Below, piece by piece: positions 47,363 to 57,900 of a stretch of DNA of 64,000 nt. Source of the stretch: Chlorokybus atmophyticus (Eukaryota; Streptophyta; Chlorokybophyceae; Chlorokybales; Chlorokybaceae). Position 1 is the first letter of the stretch; each line of letters opens with the position of its first letter. A model generated the notes under the pieces. The model was given only the letters and a program-made list of their open reading frames with translations. It was not told the origin of the DNA and did no database searches. Made by a program: the position numbers and the translations under genes. The stretch covers positions 90,377 through 154,376 of the forward strand of contig RHPI01003079.1 in assembly GCA_009103225.1 (NCBI GenBank). The letters run 5' to 3'.

Positions 47363-49420
47363 TTACTTCCTCCTGCTTCGCCCCCGACCACCCCGACCAC
47401 CCCGACCACCCCGACCACCCCGACTCCCCTTCCCACGGCCTCTCCCCCGCGGTGTGGATGTGCCTTCCTTAGCTGGCAGCTCCCTCACCTTGATGGTCTT
47501 CATCAACCTAGTAGGCCAAAGTAGCAATAAACCCCGCCTCGCACTCTTCACATGCATCAACCACACATGAATACGTCAGACGCAGTGTGTTGTCATAACG
47601 CACGCACAGTCAGCACGCAATCATTGTTCACCTCTCAAGTGGGTCACTTGCACTCCAACCCCATCACGTTTGAAGCTGATTGGCAAAGGCACAACCTCTT
47701 CTTCCCCTGCACCAGGACGTCTGGTCCTAGTGATGTGAAGACTGCGGCTGAACTGAACCACCATGTTAGGTTCCTCTCCAATCTTCTTGCCATTAAACTT
47801 GTTGACGGGCTTGATGTCGCTTACATGCGCCTCCCCTACTGGCTCCTTGCGCCCATCGATGAACAACTTGGCTTCATCACCAACCTTCATCGTTGGTGCA
47901 GTGTCATCCTTGTCGCTCAGGTCTTCCTGCGCATGCAAGTGACAAACACATCAACTGGCAGACATATACAGATGCACTCTCCTATATAGCGCTTGCAAAA
48001 AAAACCTGCCTTTTGGGAGTCGTTGTCGCTGTCGTTGGGGCTGTTCGCATCGTCCTTGGCGCCATCTTCATCGTTGTCCTCGCTTTTATCTGTCTCGGAT
48101 ACTTCTGAATACGATGGCTCATCCTGTGCAACCAGGTGGCACGCCGTGTTATCAAGCTTACAATTGATAGGCATGCATGCGAGTCTGCTGCAGTGACAGT
48201 TTTTCTGCAACCAGAAGGACCCAAGAAGCCTATAAGCGCACATAGATGGTCCTTCATACCTCCTTTTGCTTGCCCCTCTTTTTATCCAACATCTTCTCCT
48301 GCTTGCCAGTCGAGGGGCCTGCCTCCTTAGACTTGTAGGGAGCCGGAATTGAGCGAACAGTCTTTGCTTTCTTTTGGGGGCTTGACACCTCAGTCTCCTG
48401 CCAACAGCATACACGTCAGATTGTGAGCCACAACGTAATGCTATGCCATTCGTTGTGGAGCAGAGTGGTGCATACATCACCAGACACTTTACGCTTCCCT
48501 TGCCCTCTGCCTTCCTTTCTTTCATGAGCTCCATGACATTCGCGGCGTCCTGTGTCTACATGTGGTGCGGTTTCTATTGCAAAAACTGATATGCTTGTTA
48601 GATACTTGCTCCAGTCATTGTTGCATACGTTGAGAGCTGAGCTGGTATCACGCACATCAGCATCCTATTTGGCAGGTGCCTGAACACAACAGTCATGAAC
48701 GGTCATGATGACATGTACAGGAGAGTACAAGCATTTGGCTGCTCGTGTAATGATAACAGACATCTAACCTGTGAACCAGTAGCGGGTGACCTTGTGGGTT
48801 GTGGCGCAGTGCCTTCCTTGTTACCTATCGCACGCACAAGGCACCGATCAGAACAGTGTATACACAGTACCTCCCGCAGCGGCCCGCGCGCGCAAAACAT
48901 GGCTCACGCTGCGAGGTGACATTTCGGTCGTCGCTGGCGTTGCTGGCGGGAGGTGAACGCGTGGGCGCCGTGCATGCACAAGGGACTATCATACACACCT
49001 CACACCCTGCATACATAAGGCACCATCAAACACAAAGCGTTTCGTTCTCAACATAGTCATTTACCAAACTGTAGCTCACCCTGTGAGGTGGCATTCTCGG
49101 CGTCACTGGCAGAGTGGTGCAGCGAGGAGCTGTCTCTTGCCTTTCACTTGTCCTTGACCTGCAATTATGCACATGGCAAAGGCACTTAAGACATGCAAAC
49201 ATTGCACAGACAACTCAGTCACTGCATGGCACACACCTTGTTGTTCTTGTCCCTGGGCGCTCCCTTGCGCTTTCGCTCAAACCCCCCTGCTTCAGCGCGC
49301 TCTATCATCTCCTTGTAACGTTCCCTACTCTTTTGTCTCTGCCTTTCTTTATGCTTGGCGTTGGTATATGCCTTTTTGTTGGTAAGAAAGTCCTGAATCA
49401 TCGTTTTTGCCTGCACCAGG
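47363..49420 (-). CDS. Multi-exon gene for a charged, low-complexity protein, function unknown
   Basis: Approximate limits. Likely exons, from the 5-prime end: 49249-49410 (coiled, basic: TNKKAYTNAKHKERQRQKSR, YKEMIERAEAGGFERKRKG); small exons near 49087-49130 and 48900-48945, each ending in a SASDAENATSQ or NASDDRNVTSQ segment; about 48485-48553 (DAANVMELMKERKAEGKGSV); about 48259-48400 (ETEVSSPQKKAKTVRSIPAP, KQEKMLDKKRGKQKE); about 48009-48126 (acidic: DEPSYSEVSETDKSEDNDED); and about 47630-47930 (VGDEAKLFIDGRKEPVGEAH, MVVQFSRSLHITRTRRPGAG). The last exon is uncertain: one frame gives MKTIKVRELPAKEG followed by an RGG-type tail encoded by a 9-bp repeat (47383-47425), but its phase does not fit the previous donor. 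Alternating basic and acidic tracts and a possible RGG tail suggest a nuclear or RNA-binding protein; this is inference only. Confidence 0.5.
47383..47425 (+). repeat. CCCCGACCA 9-bp tandem repeat
   Basis: About four to five tandem units of CCCCGACCA. On the minus strand they can encode Gly-Arg-Gly repeats (RGG type) at the possible C-terminus of the charged protein gene. Confidence 0.85.
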
Positions 49421-49429
49421 CCCTATGAC

Positions 49430-50264
49430 AAGCGCGGCATTGATAAAAAGTGTGGTGGTGCTGGTGGCAATGTCAGGACGCCTGGGGCTTAAAATAGCCT
49501 GGTAGGTTTTAAAGACGACAACATGCAGCCTTCCAGCTGCAACCTAGCGGAGTAAGCCTTTGTGTGCCGCTCAGTCTCTAGTTCAAAGCCGTGCACATGC
49601 ACCCTTACCGCCGCTACAAGGTACATATACTGAGCGAGCTTCAGCATTATATATTAAACGATTGTTAAGCCTCTGCCAATGTTTGGTCTGGTGCATTTTT
49701 ACTGCTCTTGCATGTATTGCCTTTCACCTCTCGCTTGTAAAAATAACTTTGTAAGAACAACTTTGTAAGAACAACTTTGTAAAAACAACTTTGACTCACT
49801 ACTTTGAGTTGTACAACCTTATTGCTGGATGATGTTCAAATGGCGGGTAGGTCAAATTATAACAACACCTTACGATCACTTGTCTTTGCCCTTGGCGCAA
49901 ATGACAACAAGCGCGTTGTTGAGTGGGCTGGTGCAATTGCAAACGTCGATGCAAGCATGTCTGCATGTCACTTAGCATGTTGTTTGTGAGTAGATGCCGC
50001 AACACAAAGGTGCAAAATGGATGGACCTTTTTGGTGGTTAGAAGGAAAAGGTAGATTAGTCATGACTTGCAAAATTACATTTATGTTCATGCATTGGATG
50101 GTGCTATAATAATGATGCCACTGCTTAGAGCTGTTACCGCAAGCCTTTCCGCGAGTTTGCTTTCTCTCTAATAAACGCTAGTGGAACTGATCTTGTGGTT
50201 CAATATTCGCATGTAGCCATATATGACTGTGTGTAGCCACGCACAAATCACATGCCAACCTAGC
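49430..50264. other. Intergenic with a short tandem repeat
   Basis: The stretch 49741-49793 has four units of about 14 bp (AACTTTGTAAGAAC type). No gene was recognised. It should include the promoter of the minus-strand gene ending at 49420. Confidence 0.35.
49741..49793 (+). repeat. 14-bp tandem repeat
   Basis: Units: AATAACTTTGTAAGA, ACAACTTTGTAAGA, ACAACTTTGTAAAA, ACAACTTTGACTC. Short and AT-rich, with no known role. Confidence 0.85.
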
Positions 50265-50764
50265 TGTAACAGTTGGGGCCCGACCACTAGGCTATGGTAG
50301 TAAAACACTACCATGAGTGAGGTCTGTCACAATTTATCCCAATTCTTGACATTCCTCCCCAATTTAACCCATGAGTTCCTCATAATCCAATGAGGCACTA
50401 GCCTATGTCGAGGTGTTTGCGACCGTAGCACAACCGGTTTGCCTGGGGCCTGTAGGATTCGGCCCACAAACGGTCCTGACCGACCGAACGGCCATTCTTA
50501 CCACGCGACCTGCCATCGCGCCGCGACCGCTGACATCCTTAGGTTGAATTGGCTCGGCGCGCATGTCGTGATCCCGCTCCCAGCTTAGGGCAAGCCGCCC
50601 CAAATGTGTTTGCCTTGGATCCGCCTCAGTCCCCTACGGAAATTGAACCTGAGACGTCAAGCTCCGTTATCATTGTAACAATTGGGGCCCGACCACTAGG
50701 CTATGGTAGTAAAAGACACTACCATGAGTGAGGTCTGTCACAATTTATCCCAATTCGTGACATT
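50265..50764. mobile_element. 500-bp element with 90-bp terminal direct repeats
   Basis: Direct repeats 50265-50353 and 50674-50764 are nearly identical. Each starts TGTAACA and ends at or just after GTGACA or TTGACA, giving LTR-like TG...CA ends. Flanks are CTAGC on the left and TTAGC on the right, a possible 5-bp target-site duplication with one mismatch. Each repeat contains a perfect 8-bp hairpin, ATGGTAGT with ACTACCAT. The 320-bp interior is GC-rich and has no coding frame. This fits a TRIM, a miniature LTR element. Alternatively, on the minus strand, TAGCCTAGTGG is a perfect A-box and GGTTCAATTTCC resembles a B-box, so a tRNA-derived element is also possible. Confidence 0.6.
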
Positions 50765-52160
50765 AGCACACAACCGCTGCAATCCATGATGTCTGTCACG
50801 TTTAAAATGCAAGACACAATCACTCTCAAGCTGCTATGTTAACATCATGATTGTATTGGAGTTCAACTGCTTAGGTAGGTGCAGCGCCTAAGTTGTTTGC
50901 TATATCCTCAGTCCTTGAGCTCGTGTGCCTTCAGCATGATGAACTATACAAGGTACCGATAAGCAGCGTGGACAGAGCTGGTTAGTATGCATGCCAGCTA
51001 CTATGGGTGACACGGCGTATATGGCTTTTCAAAGTGCCTGTAAAGCTTGTGTGGCCTGTGTTGCATAGAGAATCCAATGTCAGCGCATGATGGGCGACAA
51101 GGCGTTGATGGCTTTTCATCCCACCTATGGCCAAGTGGGAAGGCAATAGGGAGAAGTATAAAACGCTAGACCAGCATGGTGTTGTGGGATTTTGTTGAAC
51201 TCAGCTTGGTGCTTACTTGCTGTGTGTTTGGGGTGATTGGCTTAAAGGGCCTTTCTTACCCTCTTGCGCGGGGTGTTTTTGGTGGTGCAGCTAGAGTTTG
51301 ATTGTTTTCCGTGGGGTTGACGCCTGTGCGGAAGAAGAGGCGCCTCCACTTCCTGCTGTTGCTGGTGGTGTTGTTAGCGGTTATCTTTGACAACTTGTTG
51401 TTGTGGACAACCCCTTCCTAGCTGGTTCTGCCCTTGTGCATTGCCAAGTGTGCATGCATGTGTATGTCCCTTGCATGTTGTGAATGTGCATGGCCTATGT
51501 GCATGCACAATAGCCTTGCACACTTTTGTGCACGTGTGGCTGCATCCTCCAGGGCACGCTGCATGCTCACGTATAGGATGAGCCTTTGCTAGCAAGCCGC
51601 TTCTATCAGGTGTTTTACACTGTGGTGATGATAGTATTGCTCTGAGTGACCCGCCTTAAGCGGAGTGACTCGTGTGATCATCGCTTGGTTGTGGAAGCTC
51701 ATGAGGACATGGAACATGCTGCCCTTTGTCCAAACGACCTGATAGCCGGGGCTGTGTGGCTATTGCATTAGTGCACCGACCGGTACTAAATGGTTTACAT
51801 CACACTGAGGTGATGGTTGTGACACTATCCCTAGCACGTACATACACAATACAAACATCGCCGGCATTGGGAATGCGACAAAGCACTCTGCAACATTGCC
51901 GTTGCTGCCAGTTTGTACCGGTAGGCCTTATTCCGTAATTCAGATCCTCACTATGCTCATGCTCAGTGCGCATCTTGAAACAGACAAATGACCTCCTGCG
52001 ATATCAACTACTACATGCTCAATGGGCATAGGTCTACCCATGACGACTCCCTCTCACTCTGATAAAGGATGGACATAGACTTCTAGACAGCCCAATTGAG
52101 CTGCTTTTCTTGACTCAATTAAAGTCGGACGCGATGGTAGGCACAGATGGTGCACTAATG
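50765..52160. other. Intergenic, nothing recognised
   Basis: No gene or clear repeat. A TATAAAA box occurs near 51157, and the downstream sequence is T/G-rich, but nothing shows what it would drive. The 3-prime UTR of the MFS gene lies at the right end. Confidence 0.35.
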
Positions 52161-54501
52161 CTATGACTTGGACTGCAATAAAGGGTTCGAGTCCGTTTCA
52201 TAGTCAGACTCAAAGTCAAAGGCTTCCTCGTCATCGTTCAGAGCAAACCTTGACGCTGTCACAACCAATGGAGAGGACTTTACAGGAGGCTTGGGCACAA
52301 GCAGCACAAACGCACCTGCACAGGCAAGAACTCAGTGACAACAAGCAACACCAGGCATGACTTGGAGAATCTGTCTCAACTGCAATCGCACTGCTGTCAA
52401 ACTGACCTGCGGCGATGATGAGGCCATACACTGCGGTTCCAAGCTGGAAGCCAAAGATGGCTGTGACCAGGCCCCCAGCGAGCGGTCCAAGGGCGCCTCC
52501 CAGTGAGAAAAGGGACCCATACGCGCCCGAAACGGCACTAATCAAGTCCTTATCCCCGTTGCCGCGATCCACGCAGTCTAGCATGAACGGCAGCACTGGC
52601 ACCTGCCATGCCAAGGCACCATGCAAAGCTGAACATGGCAGCGGTGTATGTATGGTATGCATATGAGCTACAACAACCATGGAGAAGTGGCTTTCATACT
52701 TGTGCAGTGAAAGATGTGAGGGTGGATGTCTGGGTACTTACCACTGCCACAGACCCTCCCAGCCCAATAAAAAGCATGGCGAAGATGAGCACCTGCATGC
52801 AGGTGAGGATCAGCTGCTGCAGACCACAAGCGATTGCCGTGCAAGTTCACATATGGGAGTGAGAGTAGCCACCGCATGACAGACTCACCGCAACAGGTGG
52901 TGGTGTGCGCAGTGTAGAAAGCGCAATCCCCACCATGCCTAAACATGACAGAAGCATGCCGAAAAAGATGACGCGCCTATCGTACATAATGGCAGTGGTC
53001 AGACAGCACGAATGCACTGCATCTTTGCTTTCGGAGTATGCACATTATCGCAACACGCAGATGTGCTCGCAACTTACCTTCTGTCCATGCGATCCGAAAG
53101 CTTGCCAGCTGGCAGCGACCCTGCTGCGTACGCGACAGCTGCAACACCAAACACGAGGCCCACATACGCGGGCCGCAGCTCAAAATCATTCTTCAAGTGT
53201 GGAGGAAGCATGGCCTGTAGTGGCATACACAGTTGAGAAGAGAGTACGCACACTCACAAAATGGTGCCAAGAGGCCTCTGCAATGTCAGCCAAACCTGAA
53301 AGAAGCCAAAGTTAGCTGCTGTCAGGGTCAGAGCCGCACTGGCGGCAATCAAGGAGGGAGTCAGGAAGGATGTTAGCCTCTCACGGCTCAGGCTGGGTCT
53401 CCGGTTGATATCAGCGGTGCCTGGTTGGTCTGCTGGTAGGTAGCGTAGGGACACAGCTAGCAGCATCACCGGCATCACGCTGCACAATGTGTAAAGCATC
53501 GTGAATCCACCGATATCGTACACCAGCCCGCCTGCAGTTGAGATAGACATGCAAACACACCGGCTGGGCAATGCTAACAGTGGTGTGACATACACAACTG
53601 AACACACTCGCGAGCTCAGTCTATTAGAATCGTACCTAGCGGAGAGCCAAACATGAATCCTACTCCTAGCACAGTCTCAAGCACACCCATGGCCTGCAAA
53701 AACAACAAGAATTAATGCGCTGAAAGAGCAAACCCGTACCCTGCGCATACTGTGTTTGTTACCTGACCCGTCTTGCTGACGTAAGTTGAAGCCAGCAACG
53801 ACTTGATAGCAGTCTTGGTGGCTGCTGAACCTGCGCCCTGCAAAGAGGATAACACTCAAATTGTATAGCCTGATAAAAACTTACAATAAGCACGAGAACT
53901 CTTATAACTTGTGCCCAGGTAAGTGGTGCATTAAGCACCTGCGCAACTGCGAGCGGGATGAAGCCAGTGACAAACATCCAATTCACGTTGGAGTAGAGCA
54001 GTGGCACCAGCCCAAAGAGAAGCGTAGCTGAGCAAAGAAGCAAAACGCCACCGCACAGCACAGCTCTCCTGCCATACCTGCATGCAAGCACATGACAATG
54101 ACCACACGTGCATGGAACAAAGACAGGTTTAATCCAATTCTATGCACACTAACCTGGCACACAGCAAACCACTGGGAGCCGATGTCACCATGACGGCAAA
54201 ACCCGCAGCCGACAGCGCCGACGCCGTCAACAATGGCGAAGCTTGCAACTCACCAGCCTTGCATGCACATTGAGGTGAACTTAACACACCCTTGGATGTT
54301 CTAGCACAGAGTCACAAGTACCACGCACGCACGTACCTTGAGAGAGAAGAAAGGCGACATGACAGCTTCCATCGCCAGGACGAAGATCATTCCATAGCAG
54401 CACAGGACCCAAATCCTGTTACTAGTACTGGCAGTGGATGCAGAAGCACCCTCCATTTGCAAGACGTTGTCCTCTTCAACGTCCATGCTCACAGGCCTCA
54501 T
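52161..54501 (-). CDS. Major facilitator superfamily (MFS) transporter
   Basis: Predicted 493 residues from 11 exons: 54337-54501, 54154-54257, 53885-54077, 53763-53837, 53636-53693, 53296-53531, 53078-53214, 52889-52976, 52742-52816, 52407-52602, 52161-52315. All junctions are GT-AG with matching phases. About 12 hydrophobic segments are seen, in two halves split by a hydrophilic loop (LPADQPGTADINRRPSLSRE, in exon 6). After the first helix pair comes R-Y-G-R-R, the MFS loop signature. The second half has GSLPAGKLSDRMDRR, the mirror signature with the conserved GxLxDRxxRR, and later SVSGAYGSLFSLGGALGPLA-like text (exact: ISAVSGAYGSLFSLGGALG). Overall it looks like the SLC18/multidrug branch of MFS, but substrate and direction are not visible. 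The C-terminal tail is acidic (NDDEEAFDFESDYETDSNPL). Two in-frame ATGs lie close together; the first (54499-54501) was used. Confidence 0.88.
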
Positions 54502-54930
54502 ATTCGCAGCCCCCACCAACCTACCCCCTACTCTCCGCCTCCTGGACGTGCTCCACTACCTTCCCGACAAGTGGTCAACATCATGCCATCAAAACATGCC
54601 TGCATAAAGCATGCCTGACAGCGCACCAAGCTGCCACTAATTTGCCAAAGCTTGCAACCACCAAACAAGAAAATGTACAAGTAAATGCAAATGAATGTGC
54701 AAGAAAACAAGTGCTCACAGCGCCGCCGCCGCCGCCGCCTACTACAACAAGGTGGACAACGCCGCCCCATCAACGGCAAGGGAAGGTTCAGCTAACACGA
54801 ACTTCCACAGCATACAGCTTCCAGAGGAATTCGTCTTCCTTCCGTGGATTAGGGTACCCGACTAGGCTAGTTAGGACAAGCTTGTCTTCTATCCGTCTGT
54901 TATCCGTTGGGCTGGACAGCGACGGCGACG
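54502..54930. promoter_or_regulatory. Shared intergenic region of divergent MFS and transhydrogenase genes
   Basis: The two start codons are 429 bp apart and point away from each other, so this region must carry both 5-prime UTRs and promoters. It contains a GCC/CCG run (54724-54737) and is otherwise unremarkable. No TATA box was identified. Shared regulation is possible but is inference from layout only. Confidence 0.5.
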
Positions 54931-57900
54931 ATGGCGGCGGCGGTGGCAGGGCTGGGGGTTGGGGTAGGGGTGGGGCTGAGCAGCAGCTGCAGCATTCACC
55001 CACGCTCATTGCCGCGGAAGCAGCAGCAGAAGCCCAGCTTGGCCTCGGCTGGTTTGGTCAGGCGGGCGGCGGCGCTGCTGAGCAGCAGGAGGCGGCGGCA
55101 GCACAGCAGGCGGCGTCTGGATGCCAAGGCTTCTGGCAGAGCTACCGTCACATGCCAGGCCATTGCCGTTGAGTCCGGCACCACCGCCGCTAAAACTACC
55201 GTCGGCGTTCCCTGCGCCGACCTCACCATTGGCATTCCCAAGGTGTGTAGTACTTCCCAATTCACAAATCAACTGCAAGGGTTGAAACTTCACTATGGCA
55301 TGCTGCTAGCAGTACTGTTTATTCATGAAGCAAGGTTTACTTATTCATGAAGCAAGAAGGTGCTTTAAGCACTGTAACTGGTTCTCAAGAACCTGCATGC
55401 ACATAGAATTGATTGTTGGCAGCAAACTAGATTTATACGACTCATGATGATTATTGTCATAGCGTACTAGTGACAGTATTGTTCTATTGCAGGAAATCTT
55501 TTCTGGTGAGAGGCGTGTTGCAGCAACGCCGGAGAGCATTCGCCGCCTGCGCAAGGAGGGCTTCCGTGTCGTGGTTGAATCAGATGCGGGAGCAGAGGCG
55601 TCCATCCGTGATGAGGACTTTGAGGCTGCTGGTGCAACGGTAGTGTCCGTGTTATGTGCATACACATGCTGGATGCATGGCTGTGTGTATGCTCTCAGTA
55701 TGGTTGCTACATGCGGCATTGCTCAGGTCTATGCAAGAAACACAACTTGTGTGCGCGCGTGTATGTGAACGTGTGTTTTCGAGGGGAGAGCATTCATGCA
55801 TCGGTCCTGCAGGCACTGATAAGAAGAGAATAAACTAGCACCTCATGCAGCCTGGTTGCGTTTGCTGATTCTGCACTGACGCAGGTCGTCCCAACAGCTG
55901 ACGTGTGGAGAGAGGCAGATATTGTCTTGAAGGTAAGCACAGACTTCCAGCACCGCAGCACCGCAGCGCATGTGTGCATGCACTTTTGTGTTAGCTTTTG
56001 TCCATGCTGCTAGTATGTATGCCACCACCGCCAGTTGTGTCCTGCTATGGCTGTTTACTGGGGGTAGTCATGTTCTGTTGCTGGTGCAGGTTCGGGCTCC
56101 TCAGATGAACAATGAACTTGGTGTGCATGAGGCTGATCTGATGAGGAAGGATGGGACCATCATCTCCTTCCTTTGGCCAGCCCAGAACAAGGACCTTGTG
56201 GACAAGCTGCAACAAAATGGGGTACTGTTGGTGTTCCATGGTCAGCACCTACACCATTGCATGCGCTCTTGTCGTTGCCACAAAAATTATAATTACATTG
56301 ATCTGTGATGACCTGAATTCTGTCGTGAGTGTGGTATGGTCTTGACTCTGCTATACATGCATGAAGTGAGCCTAAAGTAACCATGTTGATGCTGGCAGGT
56401 GACAGTGTTTGGCATGGACTGCATGCCACGTACCCTCAGTCGTGCGCAAACGTTCGATGCGCTGACCTCGATGGCCGGCATTGCTGGGTGAGACACTGCT
56501 CGTGTGTTTGTTTAAGAGTGTTGTGTTGACTTGATGTGCGTGTTGTTAATTAGCTATGTGGTATACATATACGAATGTATCGTAATGCTGACTATCGCCT
56601 TGTATGCAGATACCGGGCGGTTGTGGAGGCGAGCAACTCTTTCGGAAGGTTCTTCGCAGGGCAGTTCACTGCAGCCGGCAAAGTGGACCCCGCCAAAGTG
56701 CTTGTCATCGGCGCGGGTGTCGCCGGCCTAGCCGCCATCCAGACAGCGAAGAACCTTGGAGCCATTGTACGCGCGTTCGATGTGCGCTCCAGTGTGAAAG
56801 AGCAAATCAAGTCTGTCGGCGCGGAGTTTCTTGAAGTGAAGCTTGAGGAGGAGGGCGAGGGCACCGGCGGCTATGCCAAGGAGATGTCCAAAGAGTTCAT
56901 TGAAGCTGAGATGGCGCTATTTGCAGCCCAGGCTAAGGAGGTCGATATCATCATCACCACAGCTCTTATCCCAGGGCGACCCGCGCCCAAGCTGATTACA
57001 ACGGACATGGTGGAGAGCATGAAGCAGGTGCGGTGGTATACCACAAAGGAGTTGAATCAGTGGTTGATGTGACATGAAGCTTACGTGTGTTTTTGTGCAG
57101 GGGTCTGTCATTGTTGATCTCGCTGCCGAGAATGGAGGCAACTGTGAGGTCACCAGGCCGGGTGAGCTATACAACTACAACGGCGTGACAATCGTCGGCT
57201 ATACGGATTTGCCCAGCCGCATGCCATTGCAGTCGAGCGTGCTTTACTCCAACAACATCAGCAAGTGCGTTGCAAGCTGTGTCAGTCACACGGCTGCTGT
57301 CTTTGGCGTCACGTTGTTGCTCACAGTCTGTGCCGCGCCAACAGGTACCTGCTCTCCATGTGTAAGGAGCAGAAGTGGAGAGTCGACTTGGAGGATGAAG
57401 CCGTGCGTGGTGCCGTTGTGTTGCTGGTAAGCGCATGCATAGATTGGTATAGAGTGGTCTCGTGTGAGTACGTAGTATGAGTATGCGGTGTATGCGGTGT
57501 CCAACATATGCTTGCTGTGGCTAGCTTGGCAAATTACGTTTGCACACATCACAAAGCCATCGTAAGCGAATGCCGTGTGTAGTGGCGGTTGGTCTTGTCA
57601 CGCAATGTTGTTCTTTTTAGGACGGTCAGCTGCTCTGGCCTGCACCCCAGAAGGCGCCTCCTCCGCCTGCCGCCACCCCTGCAACTCCACCTCCTCCGTC
57701 AGCTGTCCCAGAGGAGCCAGAGGACCCGGCCGCCATCAGCTTCAGGACCACTCTCTCTAGGGCAGTTACAGTCACAGCTGGCATTGCCGCTGTCATTGGA
57801 CTTGGAGCCATTGCCCCCGCCCGTTCGTTCACCAACATGTAAGTATTACTGTATGGCACAGTGAATCGCACAACTTGTGCATTGAAGGTACAAGCGGGTG

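Noticed and set aside
54438-55172. A 244-codon plus-strand open frame
   Set aside because: It crosses the MFS first exon in antisense, the shared promoter and the first transhydrogenase exon out of frame.
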